Assembly: GCF_030418305.1 (NCBI RefSeq)
Contig: NZ_JAUHPX010000004.1
Span: forward strand, 124,001 to 188,000
Direction: 5' to 3'
From: Demequina lignilytica
Lineage (GTDB): Bacteria; Actinomycetota; Actinomycetes; Actinomycetales; Demequinaceae
Length of the DNA stretch: 64,000 bases
In this document: positions 1 through 9,446 of the stretch, piece by piece
Layout of the letters: every line of letters starts with the position of its first letter
Numbering within the stretch: position 1 is the stretch's first letter
The notes under the pieces: generated by a model
The model's database searches: none
What the model was told of the DNA's origin: nothing
What the model saw: the letters and a program-made list of their open reading frames with translations, nothing else
Made by a program: the position numbers and the translations under genes

Positions 1-1498
1 AGACCAGCTGCGCCGCGACGCCGAGGACCGTCCGCATGCGCTCCGGGTCCTCGTTCTTCAGCTTCCAGGGCGCCGTGTCCGCCAGGTACTTGTTCGCCTC
101 GCCGACCACGCGCATCGTCTCCGTGATCGCCGCCCGCTGGCGGTGCGACCGGACCAGGTCGCCCACCGTCGCGAACGCGGCCTCGGAGGACGCGAGCGCG
201 GCACGGTCGACGTCGGCGAGCTCCCCGAGCTCCGGGATCGACCCGACGTTCTTGTGCAGCAGGGACGCGGTGCGGTTGACCAGGTTGCCCCAGCCGGCCA
301 CCAGCTCGTCGTTGGTGCGGCGCTTGAACTCGGACCAGGTGAAGTCGGCGTCCGAGGTCTCGGGGCCGGCGACCGCGATGAAGTAGCGCAGCGCGTCGGG
401 CTGGTAGCGCGAGAGCATGTCGCGCACGTAGATGACGTGGCCGCGCGACGACGAGAACTTGGCGGACTCCATGGTGAGGAACTCGCTCGAGACCACCTCG
501 GTCGGCAGCTGCAGGTCCCCGAACGGGCTCAGCTCGCCCCCACGCGCGCCGCGGCCGTTGGCGGCGATGAGCTCGCCCGGCCAGATCTGCGAGTGGAAGG
601 TGATGTTGTCCTTGCCCATGAAGTAGTAGGACAGGGCGGCCGGGTCGTTCCACCACTGGCGCCACGCGTCCGCGTCGCCGGTGCGGCGCGCCCACTCGAT
701 GGACGCGCTGAGGTAGCCGATGACGGCATCGAACCACACGTACAGGCGCTTCGACGGGTTCTCCTCCCAGCCCGCCAGCGGCACGGGGATGCCCCAGTCG
801 ATGTCGCGGGTCATCGCGCGCGGGCGCACGTCGACCAGCAGGTTCCTCGAGAAGTTGAGGACGTTGGGGCGCCAGCCGTGGCGCGACCCGAGCCAGTCGG
901 TGAGCGGCTGCACCAGGGCCGGCAGGTCGAGGAAGAAGTGCTCGGTCTCGACGAATCTCGGCGTCTCGCCGTTGATGCGGCTCACCGGGTTCTTGAGGTC
1001 GATCGCGTCGAGCTGGTTGCCGCAGTTGTCGCACTGGTCCCCGCGCGCGCCGTCGTAGCCGCAGATCGGGCAGGTGCCCTCGATGTAGCGGTCGGGCAGG
1101 GTGCGACCGGTCGAGGGCGAGATCGCGCCGCGCGTGGTCTGCTCGATCATGTAGCCGTTCCTGTGCACGGCCTTGAACAGCGTCTGCGCCACCTGGTAGT
1201 GGTTGCCGGTCGTGGTCCGGGTGAAGAGGTCGTAGCTGAGGCCCAGCTGGGTGAGGTCCTCGACGATCACGCGGTTGTAGCGGTCCGCGAGCTCCTGCGG
1301 GGTGACGCCCTCCTGGTCGGCCTGCACCAGGATCGGCGTGCCGTGCTCGTCGGTGCCGGAGACCATCAGGACGTCGTGGCCGGCCATGCGCATGTAGCGG
1401 GAGAAGACGTCCGAGGGGACGCCGAAGCCGGCGACGTGACCGATGTGGCGGGGACCGTTGGCGTAGGGCCAGGCGACCGCGGACAGGATGCGAGACAT
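1..1498 (-). CDS. metG: Methionyl-tRNA synthetase, 3' end cut by window edge
   Basis: Charges tRNA-Met with methionine in the cytoplasm. The protein opens with a class I Rossmann fold, with the HIGH box as HIGH in PRHIGHVAG near residue 18. A zinc knuckle follows, with two Cys pairs in [18 protein letters not shown]. The KMSKS loop reads KFSSSRG, a variant common in actinobacterial MetRS. The ATG at 1498 starts [15 protein letters not shown], a typical N-terminus. About 499 codons are visible and the C-terminal anticodon-binding part runs out of the window. The gene stands alone; the next gene upstream, a VanY-like peptidase, ends 49 bp away on the same strand. Identification is secure. Confidence 0.97.
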   Translation of the reverse strand, partial: MSRILSAVAWPYANGPRHIGHVAGFGVPSDVFSRYMRMAGHDVLMVSGTDEHGTPILVQADQEGVTPQELADRYNRVIVEDLTQLGLSYDLFTRTTTGNHYQVAQTLFKAVHRNGYMIEQTTRGAISPSTGRTLPDRYIEGTCPICGYDGARGDQCDNCGNQLDAIDLKNPVSRINGETPRFVETEHFFLDLPALVQPLTDWLGSRHGWRPNVLNFSRNLLVDVRPRAMTRDIDWGIPVPLAGWEENPSKRLYVWFDAVIGYLSASIEWARRTGDADAWRQWWNDPAALSYYFMGKDNITFHSQIWPGELIAANGRGARGGELSPFGDLQLPTEVVSSEFLTMESAKFSSSRGHVIYVRDMLSRYQPDALRYFIAVAGPETSDADFTWSEFKRRTNDELVAGWGNLVNRTASLLHKNVGSIPELGELADVDRAALASSEAAFATVGDLVRSHRQRAAITETMRVVGEANKYLADTAPWKLKNEDPERMRTVLGVAAQLV

Positions 1499-1547
1499 GC
1501 GGACCATCCTAGTGACGCCGGAGGGGACCCACGGGGCGGGCAGCCGC

Positions 1548-2399
1548 TCAGGAGTAGTCGGGAGCGGCCGGCAGGCCGAAGAGCTCCTCGAGGGTGGTGA
1601 CGTCCGACTCGTGGAGCGCGGTCGCGAGCTCCACGCCCACGTAGCGCAGGTGCCAGGGCTCGTAGATGTAGCCCGTCACCTCCTGCTTGCCCTCGGGATA
1701 GCGGATCACGAAGCCGTGCTCCCACGCGTGCTCGGCGACGTAGCGACCGGCGGCGGTGGTGCCGAAGCACGCCTTGAGGTCGCACACGCCGTTGTGGATG
1801 TCGGCGGCGAGCCCCGTCTGGTGCTCGGAGAAGCCGGGGCGGGCCGAGTACCGGTCCGCGCTCGCCTGACCCGAGCGGTTCACGTATCCGTAGTAGAGGG
1901 AGGACTGGGTCGCGTGGTCGCGGTAGGCGGTCGACACGGTGAACGGGGCCCCCGCCGCCACCGCCGCCTCGTGCAGGGCCGACATCGCCGCCGCGGCCTC
2001 CGCGCGCATCGTCGCCGCCGAGCTCATCCCCGCGATCCGGGTGAGGTCCTCCGGCGCGTACTCGGCCGGGTCGATCGGGTTGAGCTTGTTGACGATCACC
2101 CACGGCGAGTCCGGGTCGGTCAGCGAGTACGCGGTCAGGTCGAACGTGGGTGAGGGCGAGGGCGTCGGGCTGGCGGACGGCGACGATGCGGGGGTCGCGC
2201 TCGGCGTGGGGGTGGACGATGCCTCGGGCGTCTCCGTCGGCGTGGGCGACTTGGCCGGCGTCACGGCCGCCTCCGCCTCCGCTCGCGGCCAGACGAGGGC
2301 GCCCGTGCCGTAGCCCAGCCCCAGTCCGACGATCGCGACGAGCACGGCGAGCACCACGCGGCGCCGACGCCGGTAGACCGGCGCGTGGGAGACCCTCAC
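1548..2399 (-). CDS. VanY-like D-alanyl-D-alanine carboxypeptidase (peptidase M15B), membrane anchored
   Basis: Predicted zinc peptidase that trims the terminal D-Ala of peptidoglycan stem peptides outside the membrane. An N-terminal transmembrane anchor (about residues 14-36) is followed by a Pro/Ser/Thr-rich linker (about 45-86), then the M15B domain. The zinc and catalytic motifs are intact: [12 protein letters not shown] (His193, Asp200) and EPWHLRYVG (Glu247, His250). The GTG start overlaps the rsmI stop as GTGA, so the two are translationally coupled. The PT-rich linker is a plausible target for the nearby Pmt O-mannosyltransferase (inference). Length of 283 aa is normal for the family. 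Confidence 0.9.
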   Translation of the reverse strand: MRVSHAPVYRRRRRVVLAVLVAIVGLGLGYGTGALVWPRAEAEAAVTPAKSPTPTETPEASSTPTPSATPASSPSASPTPSPSPTFDLTAYSLTDPDSPWVIVNKLNPIDPAEYAPEDLTRIAGMSSAATMRAEAAAAMSALHEAAVAAGAPFTVSTAYRDHATQSSLYYGYVNRSGQASADRYSARPGFSEHQTGLAADIHNGVCDLKACFGTTAAGRYVAEHAWEHGFVIRYPEGKQEVTGYIYEPWHLRYVGVELATALHESDVTTLEELFGLPAAPDYS

Positions 2400-3235
2400 C
2401 CGCCGCTCCGCGCGGCGAGCACCGCCGCGTACAGCTCGCGGCTCGGCACCCCCGCCGCCGCCGCGACATCGGCGACCGCCGCCTTCGCCCGCTCACCCGC
2501 CTCGACCCGCGCGAGCACCTCGGCGACCAGCGCCTGCGTCCCGAGCCGCTCGGCCGGCCGGCCGGCCACCGTGACCACGATCTCCCCGCGAGGCTCCCCT
2601 CCCGCGGCCCAGGCGTGCAGCTCCGCGAGGGTGCCCCGGCGCGTCTCCTCGTACGTCTTGGTGAGCTCGCGCGACACGGCCGCAGGCCGGTCCGCGCCGA
2701 ACGCGCCCGCCATCGCCTCCAGCGTCGCCGCGAGGCGGTGGGGCGCCTCGAAGAACAGCATCGTCCGCTCCTCGAGCGCGAGCGACGCGAGCCGGCCGGC
2801 CCTCTCACCCGCCTTGCGCGGGAGGAACCCCTCGAAGCAGAACCGGTCGGTCGGCAGCCCCGACAGCGCGAGCGCGGTGAGGGCCGCGGATGGCCCCGGC
2901 AGCACCGTGACGTCGACGCCGGCGCGGGCAGCCGCCTCGACCACGCGGAAGCCCGGGTCCGAGACGGCGGGCATGCCGGCGTCGGACACGACGAGCACGG
3001 TGTCGCCCGCCGCCGCCCTCTCCACGAGCCCCGCGGCCGAGGCGGCCTCGTTGTGGTCGTGGTGGGCCACCACCTCGCCGACGGTCCGGATGCCGAGGCG
3101 CGCGGTCAGGTCACGAAGGCGACGGGTGTCCTCGGCCGCGATCACGTCCGCGGTGGCGAGCGCGTCCCTGAGGCGCTGCGACGAGTCGTCCACGTTGCCG
3201 ATGGGGGTGGCGGCGAGCACGATCCGGCCGGTCAT
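2396..3235 (-). CDS. rsmI: 16S rRNA (cytidine1402-2'-O)-methyltransferase
   Basis: SAM-dependent enzyme of the tetrapyrrole-methylase fold that methylates the ribose of C1402 in the decoding centre. The family signature is clear: LAATPIGNVDD at the N-terminus, AEDTRRLRDL, VSDAGMPAVSDPG and FEGFLPRKAGER. I take the ATG at 3235 (MTGRIVLAATPIGN) rather than the upstream in-frame start at 3253, because family members begin there. The protein is 279 aa. It is divergent from the Pmt gene, an arrangement common in actinobacteria, with 65 bp between starts for both promoters. Confidence 0.95.
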   Translation of the reverse strand: MTGRIVLAATPIGNVDDSSQRLRDALATADVIAAEDTRRLRDLTARLGIRTVGEVVAHHDHNEAASAAGLVERAAAGDTVLVVSDAGMPAVSDPGFRVVEAAARAGVDVTVLPGPSAALTALALSGLPTDRFCFEGFLPRKAGERAGRLASLALEERTMLFFEAPHRLAATLEAMAGAFGADRPAAVSRELTKTYEETRRGTLAELHAWAAGGEPRGEIVVTVAGRPAERLGTQALVAEVLARVEAGERAKAAVADVAAAAGVPSRELYAAVLAARSGG

Positions 3236-3300
3236 GCGCCCACTCTCCCACACGGGTTCGGCGCGGCCGGAGCCCCGCAGGCGCCCATTAGGCTTCGGCT

Positions 3301-4818
3301 GTGACTCTCGCGACCCTGTGGCGCTGGCGCGCCGCGCTGATGGCGACGGGCGTGGGCATGCTCGCCGCGCTCCTGCGGCTCGGCTCCCTGTCGCAGCCGC
3401 ACGCGCTGGTGTTCGACGAGGTCTTCTACGCGCGCGGCGCGTACTCGCTCACGGTGCTCGGCTTCGAGGGCGACTGGACCGGCGACGACTCTGCCTTCGT
3501 CGACGGCGACTACTCGGGCCTCACCACCGAGGGTGACTTCGTGGTCCACCCCATGGTCGGCAAGCTGCTGATCGCGCTCGGCATCGAGCTGGTCGGCGTC
3601 ACCCCGGTCGGCTGGCGCATCGTCGGCGCCGTGCTCGGCGTCGCGCTCGCGGTCATGGTCGCCCTGATCGCGCGCCGCCTGTTCCGCTCGACCGTGTGGG
3701 GCGCCGTCGCGGGCATCCTGATCGCCGTCGACGGCGAGGCGATCGTGCTCGCCCGCACCGCGCTGCTCGACGGCTTCCTCGCCTTCTTCGTGGTCGCCGG
3801 CTTCGGGCTGCTGGTGATCGACCGCGACCGGACGCGCGCCCTGCTCGAACGGGAGGCGGCGGCCGACCGCGCGGCGCTCGGCATGGGGCCCGAGGGCTTC
3901 CTGCCGGGAGGCGGGCCGCGGACGGGGATCCGCTGGTGGCGCCTCGCGGCGATCGTCGCGTTCGCGCTCGCCGCCTCCACCAAGTGGTCGGGGCTCTACT
4001 TCGCCGCGGCCTTCCTGGTGCTGTCCGTGGTCTGGGACGCGGTCGTTCGGCGCGAGCTCGGCTACGACCGGTGGCTCGCCGGCGCGTTCGTCCGCGCCGT
4101 GCCCGCAGCCGTCGCGACGGTCGTCACGACGCTGGTGGTCTACGTCGCCAGCTGGGCGAACTGGTTCCTCACGGACGGCTCGTACGCGCGCCGCTGGGCG
4201 GAGGAGCATCCGGGCGAGGGGGCGACCTGGCTGCCCGACGCGCTCAACTCGCTCCTGCACTACCACCAGCAGATGTGGACGTTCCACACCGGGCTCACCA
4301 CCGAGCACAACTACATGTCGAACCCGTGGCTGTGGCTGATCCAATGGCGGCCCACGGCGTTCTACTTCGAGGACGTGCCCGACGCCGACTGCGGGGCGGA
4401 GCGGTGCGTGAGCGCGATCCATGCGCTGGGCAACCCGCTCATCTGGTGGCTCGCCACCGCCGCGCTGGTCTGGGCGCTGTGGCGCGTGCTCCGTCACCGC
4501 GACATGCTCGCGCTCACCGTGTCGATGGGAGTCCTGGCGGGCTGGGTCCCGTGGCTGCCCTACGCGTACCGCACCATCTTCACGTTCTACTCGGTCGCCT
4601 TCGCGCCGTTCATGGTGCTCACGCTCGTGTGGGCGCTGCGCAGGATCGCGCAGCCGGAGCGGCTCGCGGGCGGGTGGTCGCGCCGCGGCGTGCTGATCGT
4701 GGGCATCACGCTCGCGGCGATCCTGGTGGTCGCCGCGTTCTTCGTCCCGCTCTGGGTCGGGTCACCCGTGCCGTTCCGCTACTGGCAGCTGCACATGTGG
4801 CTGCCGACCTGGGTGTGA
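3301..4818 (+). CDS. Dolichyl-phosphate-mannose--protein mannosyltransferase (Pmt, GT39)
   Basis: Polytopic membrane enzyme that transfers mannose from polyprenyl-phosphate-mannose to Ser/Thr of exported proteins. About ten or more hydrophobic segments are visible over 505 aa. The first external loop carries the acidic pair Asp39-Glu40 in VFDEVFYARGA, essential in this family. WLWLIQWRPTAFYF and the closing YWQLHMWLPTW are typical of actinobacterial Pmt. GTG start at 3301; divergent from rsmI. Likely substrates are the Ser/Thr/Pro-rich exported proteins in this window, such as the VanY-like peptidase and NlpC/P60 protein; that link is inference. Confidence 0.93.
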   Translation: MTLATLWRWRAALMATGVGMLAALLRLGSLSQPHALVFDEVFYARGAYSLTVLGFEGDWTGDDSAFVDGDYSGLTTEGDFVVHPMVGKLLIALGIELVGVTPVGWRIVGAVLGVALAVMVALIARRLFRSTVWGAVAGILIAVDGEAIVLARTALLDGFLAFFVVAGFGLLVIDRDRTRALLEREAAADRAALGMGPEGFLPGGGPRTGIRWWRLAAIVAFALAASTKWSGLYFAAAFLVLSVVWDAVVRRELGYDRWLAGAFVRAVPAAVATVVTTLVVYVASWANWFLTDGSYARRWAEEHPGEGATWLPDALNSLLHYHQQMWTFHTGLTTEHNYMSNPWLWLIQWRPTAFYFEDVPDADCGAERCVSAIHALGNPLIWWLATAALVWALWRVLRHRDMLALTVSMGVLAGWVPWLPYAYRTIFTFYSVAFAPFMVLTLVWALRRIAQPERLAGGWSRRGVLIVGITLAAILVVAAFFVPLWVGSPVPFRYWQLHMWLPTWV

Positions 4819-4837
4819 GACGCCGCGCGGACGCTGC

Positions 4838-5281
4838 TCAGGGCTCGCGGTGCTCGACCAGTCGGGTGAGCACGATCGCGCTGCGGGTCTTGTCGACCTG
4901 CGGCGCCAGCCGCACCTTCTCGAGAGCGATCTCCAGGTCCGGCATGGTCGCGGCGCGCAGGCGCACGATCGCGTCGGCCTGCCCGGTCACCGTGAACGCC
5001 TCGACCACGTTGGGGATGTCGGCCAGCAGCCGCCGGAGCTCCTCGGGCGCGACGGTGCCGCGGCAGAACAGCTCGACGTACGCCTCGGTCGCCGCGCCGT
5101 CGAGCTCCGGGTCGATGCGCACGCCGAACCCGCGGATCACGCGCTCGGCCACCATCCGGTCGACGCGACGCTTCACCGCCGAGGGCGACAGGCCGATCCG
5201 TTCCCCCATCTCCGCGTAGCTCGCGCGTCCGTCGATGCGGAGCTCGTCAAGAATCCGTCGGTCCAGGTCGTCCAACGACAC
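4838..5281 (-). CDS. Lrp/AsnC family transcriptional regulator
   Basis: Cytoplasmic feast/famine regulator of 147 aa. An N-terminal winged helix-turn-helix (LDDLDRRILDELRIDGRA, then GLSPSAVKRRVDRM) is followed by the RAM ligand-binding domain (VEAFTVTGQADAIVRLRA). I choose the GTG at 5281, which gives MSLDDLDRRIL, the usual start of the family; the longer in-frame reading adds a Cys-rich stretch with no family similarity. It converges on the Pmt gene and is divergent from the DUF308 gene. Its amino-acid effector cannot be told from sequence. Confidence 0.88.
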   Translation of the reverse strand: MSLDDLDRRILDELRIDGRASYAEMGERIGLSPSAVKRRVDRMVAERVIRGFGVRIDPELDGAATEAYVELFCRGTVAPEELRRLLADIPNVVEAFTVTGQADAIVRLRAATMPDLEIALEKVRLAPQVDKTRSAIVLTRLVEHREP

Positions 5282-5522
5282 ATTCCACCCCCGTGCGTGC
5301 ACGCAACCTGCGTGAACGAAGTTATTCTTGCATGTTTCGAGCGCCTCTTGGACACCTGTCGTCGCGAATCGCCTTCGACCGCGGCCACAGCAGCCGCATC
5401 GGAGGCGCGAGCGAGCCGCGGGGGGACACTCGGCGCGCACCCCGTGTCACCAGGCATGTCGCGCGGTAGTGTGCGGATCGGGGGCAACCCCGCATCGACA
5501 TCCTCGACCAGGGAGCACCACC
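5282..5522. promoter_or_regulatory. Divergent intergenic region of the AsnC regulator
   Basis: This 241 bp stretch separates the AsnC gene from the DUF308 gene. Near the AsnC start it holds an AT-richer patch, including AAGTTATTCTTGCATG around 5318-5333, and a short dyad GTGCGTGCACGC near 5291. These are plausible places for an autoregulatory AsnC site and promoter, but I cannot assign boxes with confidence. No small gene is convincing here. Confidence 0.4.
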
Positions 5523-6131
5523 ATGTCCACGCCCTCCGCAGGCTTCGACAGCCTCGGCATCGACCTCGACTCCGTCCCCGAGAAGCTCATCCGCGCCGTC
5601 CGGATCGGCCTGGGCCTCGCGAGCGCCGTGGCGCTCATCATCGGCGTCGCGCTGCTGGTCTGGCCCGGGCGCACGCTCATGGTCGGCGGTGCGCTGATCG
5701 GCATCAACCTGCTGATCACGGGCCTGGTCCGCACGGCGATCGGCGTCTTCGGCTCGGCCTACTCGGCCGGCATGAGGGTGCTGTCGATCGTGCTCGGCCT
5801 GCTGGTGATCCTCGGCGGCATCGTCCTGCTGCGCAACCTCGCGGCCGGCACCGCGATCCTGGTGCTGATCATGACGATCGTGGTCGGGATCGGATGGATC
5901 ATCGACGGCGTGATGGCCCTCGTCGACTCCGACAAGGCGAGCTCCCGTGGGTGGGCCATCGCGCTGGGCATCATCTCGATCCTCGCCGGCATCGCCGTGG
6001 TCGCCGCACCGGCCTGGAGCGCGACCTTCTTCTTCACGTTCGTCGCGATCATCCTCATCGTGCTGGGCATCGTCGGGCTGGTGCGAGCCTTCCGCTTCGG
6101 TTCCGGCCGGTCCACGGTCATCGACGCATGA
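5523..6131 (+). CDS. DUF308/HdeD-like integral membrane protein
   Basis: Small membrane protein of 202 aa with about six closely spaced hydrophobic helices in three pairs (GLGLASAVALIIGVALLVW, then LLVILGGIVLL and GIISILAGIAVV among them). This is the pattern of the HdeD/DUF308 family, linked to acid resistance in E. coli but of unknown biochemical role in actinobacteria. The ATG at 5523 follows GGGAG at a suitable distance. Its stop overlaps the next gene as ATGA, so it is co-transcribed with the AI-2E family protein. Confidence 0.8.
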   Translation: MSTPSAGFDSLGIDLDSVPEKLIRAVRIGLGLASAVALIIGVALLVWPGRTLMVGGALIGINLLITGLVRTAIGVFGSAYSAGMRVLSIVLGLLVILGGIVLLRNLAAGTAILVLIMTIVVGIGWIIDGVMALVDSDKASSRGWAIALGIISILAGIAVVAAPAWSATFFFTFVAIILIVLGIVGLVRAFRFGSGRSTVIDA

Positions 6132-7333
6132 GCCTCGGTCCGATGTCGACGCCGCCCCCTCCCGCCAACCCGCCGAGCGACGTCCTCGCGGCCGCGCGCA
6201 CCGATGCGGCGCGGCCCACGGGCCCCGAGCGGCCCGCCTGGGTCGACCGGTTCGTCTGGAGCGTGCTCGCCAAGGCTCTCGCCGCGGCCGCCTTCGCAGC
6301 CCTCGCGGTCTACTCCTTCAGCGCGCTGGGACACCTGCTCGGCGTCCTCGCGATCGCCCTGTTCTTCGCCCTGGCGATGATCCCGGGCGTCGAGGCGCTC
6401 GTGCGTCGCTTCCACATGCGGCGCGGCGCCGCCGTCGGCATCATCTACCTCGCGGCCCTGGTCGCGGTGGTGCTCATGATCGCGGTGCTGATCCCCGGCA
6501 TCGTCCGCTTCGCGAACGCGGTCGCCGCCCAGGCGTCCGGCTGGTTCGACCATCTCGACTCGTGGGTCAACTCGACGTTCGGCACCTCCGCCTTCGACAC
6601 CGGTGGCGCGGCCGATGGCACGAGCGCGGTGGCGCGCGTGCTGGGCGAGTGGGGGGACGACGTCCTCGGCTTCGTCACCTCGGGCGTCGGGATGGCGTTC
6701 GACCTGCTCACGATCGCGGCCTTCGCCTTCTACTTCGCCGCCGGCTTCCCCGGCCTCATGCGCGCCGTGATGCGCCGCATGCCTCCCGAGCGCCAGCGCG
6801 TCTTCAAGTGGATCGCGCTCACCTCGATCGAGCAGACGGGCGGGTACTTCTACTCGCGGCTGCTGATCATGGCGGTGAACGGCGGGCTCGCGTTCGTCGT
6901 GATGGCGGCCGTCGGGCTCGACCTGGTCTACGCCGCGCCGCTCGCCCTCTTCATGGGGTTCGTGTCGACCTTCATCCCGTTCATCGGCACCTACCTGGGC
7001 GCGATCGTGCCCATCCTCGTGGTGCTCGCGGTGGAGGGCCTCGCGCAGGCGATCATCCTGCTGGTGTGGGTGCTCGTCTACCAGCAGATCGAGAACTACG
7101 TGCTGAGCCCGCGGCTGTCCTCCAAGACCATGGAGCTCAACGGGGCCGTCGCGTTCGGCGGCGCGCTCGCCGGCGGCGCACTGGCCGGACCGATGGGCGC
7201 GTTCATGGCGCTGCCCGTCGCCGCCCTCATCACCGCGATCGTCAAGAACACGGGCCACACCTACGCGCTCATCGACGAGGAGACGGCGGAAGACGCGGAG
7301 CCGGCCGAGGCCGGCGAGACCACCGAGGAGTAG
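6128..7333 (+). CDS. AI-2E family transporter
   Basis: Polytopic membrane protein of 401 aa with the PF01594 pattern. Two helices follow a Pro-rich N-terminus, then a soluble loop (about 115-180), then a helix cluster with FVSTFIPFIGTYLGAIVPIL and YQQIENYVLSPRLSSKTMELN, the most conserved block of the family. Members export AI-2, act as Na+/H+ antiporters or remain uncharacterised, so the substrate is unknown. The tail is acidic (EETAEDAEPAEAGETTEE). The start overlaps the DUF308 stop by 4 bp. It converges on the transglutaminase-like gene. Confidence 0.88.
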   Translation: MSLGPMSTPPPPANPPSDVLAAARTDAARPTGPERPAWVDRFVWSVLAKALAAAAFAALAVYSFSALGHLLGVLAIALFFALAMIPGVEALVRRFHMRRGAAVGIIYLAALVAVVLMIAVLIPGIVRFANAVAAQASGWFDHLDSWVNSTFGTSAFDTGGAADGTSAVARVLGEWGDDVLGFVTSGVGMAFDLLTIAAFAFYFAAGFPGLMRAVMRRMPPERQRVFKWIALTSIEQTGGYFYSRLLIMAVNGGLAFVVMAAVGLDLVYAAPLALFMGFVSTFIPFIGTYLGAIVPILVVLAVEGLAQAIILLVWVLVYQQIENYVLSPRLSSKTMELNGAVAFGGALAGGALAGPMGAFMALPVAALITAIVKNTGHTYALIDEETAEDAEPAEAGETTEE

Positions 7334-7450
7334 CCCCGCCGCGCCCCGGGCCGGACCTGAGCGTCACGAACGTCGAGCGCTCGCGCACCCATGTCCGGCC
7401 ACGGTACGGGGGGCGGGCGCGGTCTCCGGGAGCCGGGGCCGGGGCCGGGG

Positions 7451-8239
7451 TCAGGACAGCTGAAGCGGGCCCTCGGCGGCGGGCGGCGCGCCGTCCACCT
7501 GGGCGTCGACCCGCATCGCGGTCAGCTCGACCGCGTCGCCGATCGTGGTGAGGAACGCGGTGTCGGCGGCGTCCCGGCCGGTCGCGATGCGCACCATGGT
7601 CTCGCGCGGCGCGAGCCCGGTCGCGTCCACCACCCACCAGCGCCCGTCGACCAGCGCCTCGACGACCGCGTGGAAGTCCATGGGCTCGAGACCGGGCGCG
7701 TAGACGGCGACCACCCGCGCGGGCACGTCGCTCGCGCGCAGCGCCGCGACCACCAGGTGCGCGAAGTCGCGGCACACCCCCTGGCGGGACAGGATCGTGG
7801 CGGTCGCGCCGTCGGTGGGCTGGCTCGAGCCCGGCGTGTACGCGACGTGGTCGTGCACCCAGGCGCGCACGGCCTCGACCAGCGCGTGCCCCTCGAGGCC
7901 CCCGAACTGGTCGGCCACGGTGGGCGCGATCACGTCGGACTCGGCGTACCGGCTCGGGCGCAGGTAGCGCACCGGGTCGGCTCCCGCGACGGCGGGCTCC
8001 TCCACCGCTCCGCGCACCGTGGCGCGGTACCGCACGGTCGCCGGTCCCTCCTCGAAGTCGACGGCGTGGAGGCGGGTGCCGTGGTCATCCTCGACCTCGG
8101 TCGCGGCGAGGGCGCGGCCGCCCTGCTCGACGACGAGCTCCTCGTCGACGGCGGCGCCGCGTGCGACCGTGACGGCGAGGATGGCGCGGGCGGGGCCGGA
8201 GGCGTCGAGGTCGAGCTCGGCGAGCACGGTGCGGATCAC
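7451..8239 (-). CDS. Transglutaminase-like cysteine protease-fold protein
   Basis: 262 aa with no signal peptide. A beta-rich N-terminal domain (about 1-100) is followed by a transglutaminase core. The catalytic triad is visible: Cys in SRQGVCRDFAH, His in MDFHAVVEA and Asp in WWVVDATGLAP. Bacterial proteins of this class act as proteases or peptide hydrolases rather than cross-linkers, and no substrate can be assigned. The GTG start at 8239 has no good Shine-Dalgarno sequence and is uncertain. It lies downstream of the FKBP gene and its hairpin. Confidence 0.82.
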   Translation of the reverse strand: MIRTVLAELDLDASGPARAILAVTVARGAAVDEELVVEQGGRALAATEVEDDHGTRLHAVDFEEGPATVRYRATVRGAVEEPAVAGADPVRYLRPSRYAESDVIAPTVADQFGGLEGHALVEAVRAWVHDHVAYTPGSSQPTDGATATILSRQGVCRDFAHLVVAALRASDVPARVVAVYAPGLEPMDFHAVVEALVDGRWWVVDATGLAPRETMVRIATGRDAADTAFLTTIGDAVELTAMRVDAQVDGAPPAAEGPLQLS

Positions 8240-8278
8240 AGGAGGAATGCTCTCATCCCGGCACCTGCCCGGGAGACG

Positions 8279-8317
8279 CCGACGGCGCCGACCCCGCGAG
8301 GAGATCGGCGCCGTCGG
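8279..8317 (-). terminator. Hairpin downstream of the FKBP gene
   Basis: Perfect 13 bp inverted repeat: CCGACGGCGCCGA pairs with TCGGCGCCGTCGG across a 13 nt loop, starting 13 bp beyond the FKBP stop. There is no T tract, as is usual in high-GC actinobacteria. It sits between the FKBP stop and the transglutaminase-like gene start, so it probably ends FKBP transcription. Confidence 0.6.
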
Positions 8318-8329
8318 ACGGTGCGAGCG

Positions 8330-9265
8330 CTAGGACGCCGCGAGGATGTCGACCACGAACACCAGGGTCGACCCGGCCGGGATCGAGCCCGAGTCCGTGT
8401 CGCCGTAGCCGAGGTCCGGCGGGATCACCAGCAGCACCTGGCTGCCGACGGTCTGGCCCGCGAGGCCCTGGGTCCAGCCCGCGATCACGCTGGCGAGGCT
8501 GAACGTCGACGGCGCGCCACGGTCCCACGACGAGTCGAACTGCTCGCCGTCCCACAGCCAGCCGGTGTAGTGGACGGTGACCTGCGACTCGGAGGACACG
8601 GTCGCGCCGTCGCCCTCGATGAGCGGCTGGACCACCAGCTCGGTCGGCATCTCGCCGGCGGAGGAGAAGTCGATCGACGGCATGCCGTCCTCGGCGAGGG
8701 TGACCGTCGGAAGCCCGTCCGCGGGCTCGACGGTGGTGCCGGTGGCCCGGTCGAGCGGCATGCTCGCGTCCGAGGCGGTGACCGCCATGATCACCGAGCT
8801 GCCGTCGGTGGACGTGGTGTCGGGGTACGCGTAGATGAGGGTGGTGCCCACGCCGTTGCCGACCAGGGCGTCGTACAGGTCCTGCAGGACCTGGCCCTCG
8901 GTCATCGACACGACCTCGGGGGTGCCCTCGTCGTAGGTCGAGTACATGACCTCCGCGTCGGCGCCGGAGTACACCACGTAGTCGAGCGACACGTTCATGC
9001 CGTCCTCGATCGCGTCGCCGTCGCCGTCCGCGATCGGACGCAGCGCGGACGCGCCCACCGACAGCGGCGCCTCGAACTCGAGCAGCGGGACGCCGTCGGC
9101 GTCGGTCCAGGTGATGGACTCGAGCGCGGCGAGGTCGGCGGCCGAGGTGTCGACCGCGGCGCTGGCCGAGGGCGAGGGGCTCGCGTCCCCGGCGGAGGTG
9201 CAGGCCGTCAGGCCCATCAGCGCGACGGCGCCGATCACGGCGGCCGTGAGCACGTTCTTCTTCAT
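8330..9265 (-). CDS. Secreted FKBP-type peptidyl-prolyl cis-trans isomerase lipoprotein
   Basis: Lipoprotein of 311 aa that should assist folding of exported proteins on the outer face of the membrane. The signal peptide MKKNVLTAAVIGAVALMGL ends in the lipobox LTAC. The C-terminal FKBP domain (about 205-311) is canonical: VTVHYTGWLWDG, FDSSWDRG, VIAGWTQGLAG, IPPDLGYG and STLVFVVDI. An N-terminal half (about 70-190, with DYVVYSG and VLQDLYDALVGNGVGTTLIY) looks like a second, eroded FKBP domain. ATG at 9265 follows GGGAG. It is a single gene with its own hairpin terminator. Confidence 0.92.
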   Translation of the reverse strand: MKKNVLTAAVIGAVALMGLTACTSAGDASPSPSASAAVDTSAADLAALESITWTDADGVPLLEFEAPLSVGASALRPIADGDGDAIEDGMNVSLDYVVYSGADAEVMYSTYDEGTPEVVSMTEGQVLQDLYDALVGNGVGTTLIYAYPDTTSTDGSSVIMAVTASDASMPLDRATGTTVEPADGLPTVTLAEDGMPSIDFSSAGEMPTELVVQPLIEGDGATVSSESQVTVHYTGWLWDGEQFDSSWDRGAPSTFSLASVIAGWTQGLAGQTVGSQVLLVIPPDLGYGDTDSGSIPAGSTLVFVVDILAAS

Positions 9266-9446
9266 GGATCTCCCTGGAGTGGTCCCGCGGTCGTCGCGGC
9301 AAGGCTCGGCCGCGGGGCTTGTCCCCCCACCAACCGACGGACGTCCGCGAAGGTTCCCGATCGGGACGCATTCCCAGCGAACTGTGAGCATTGCGCGCGG
9401 ATGTGCCCCCAGGGTACCTCTCCGCCCACGGGCGCCGACGCGGCCG

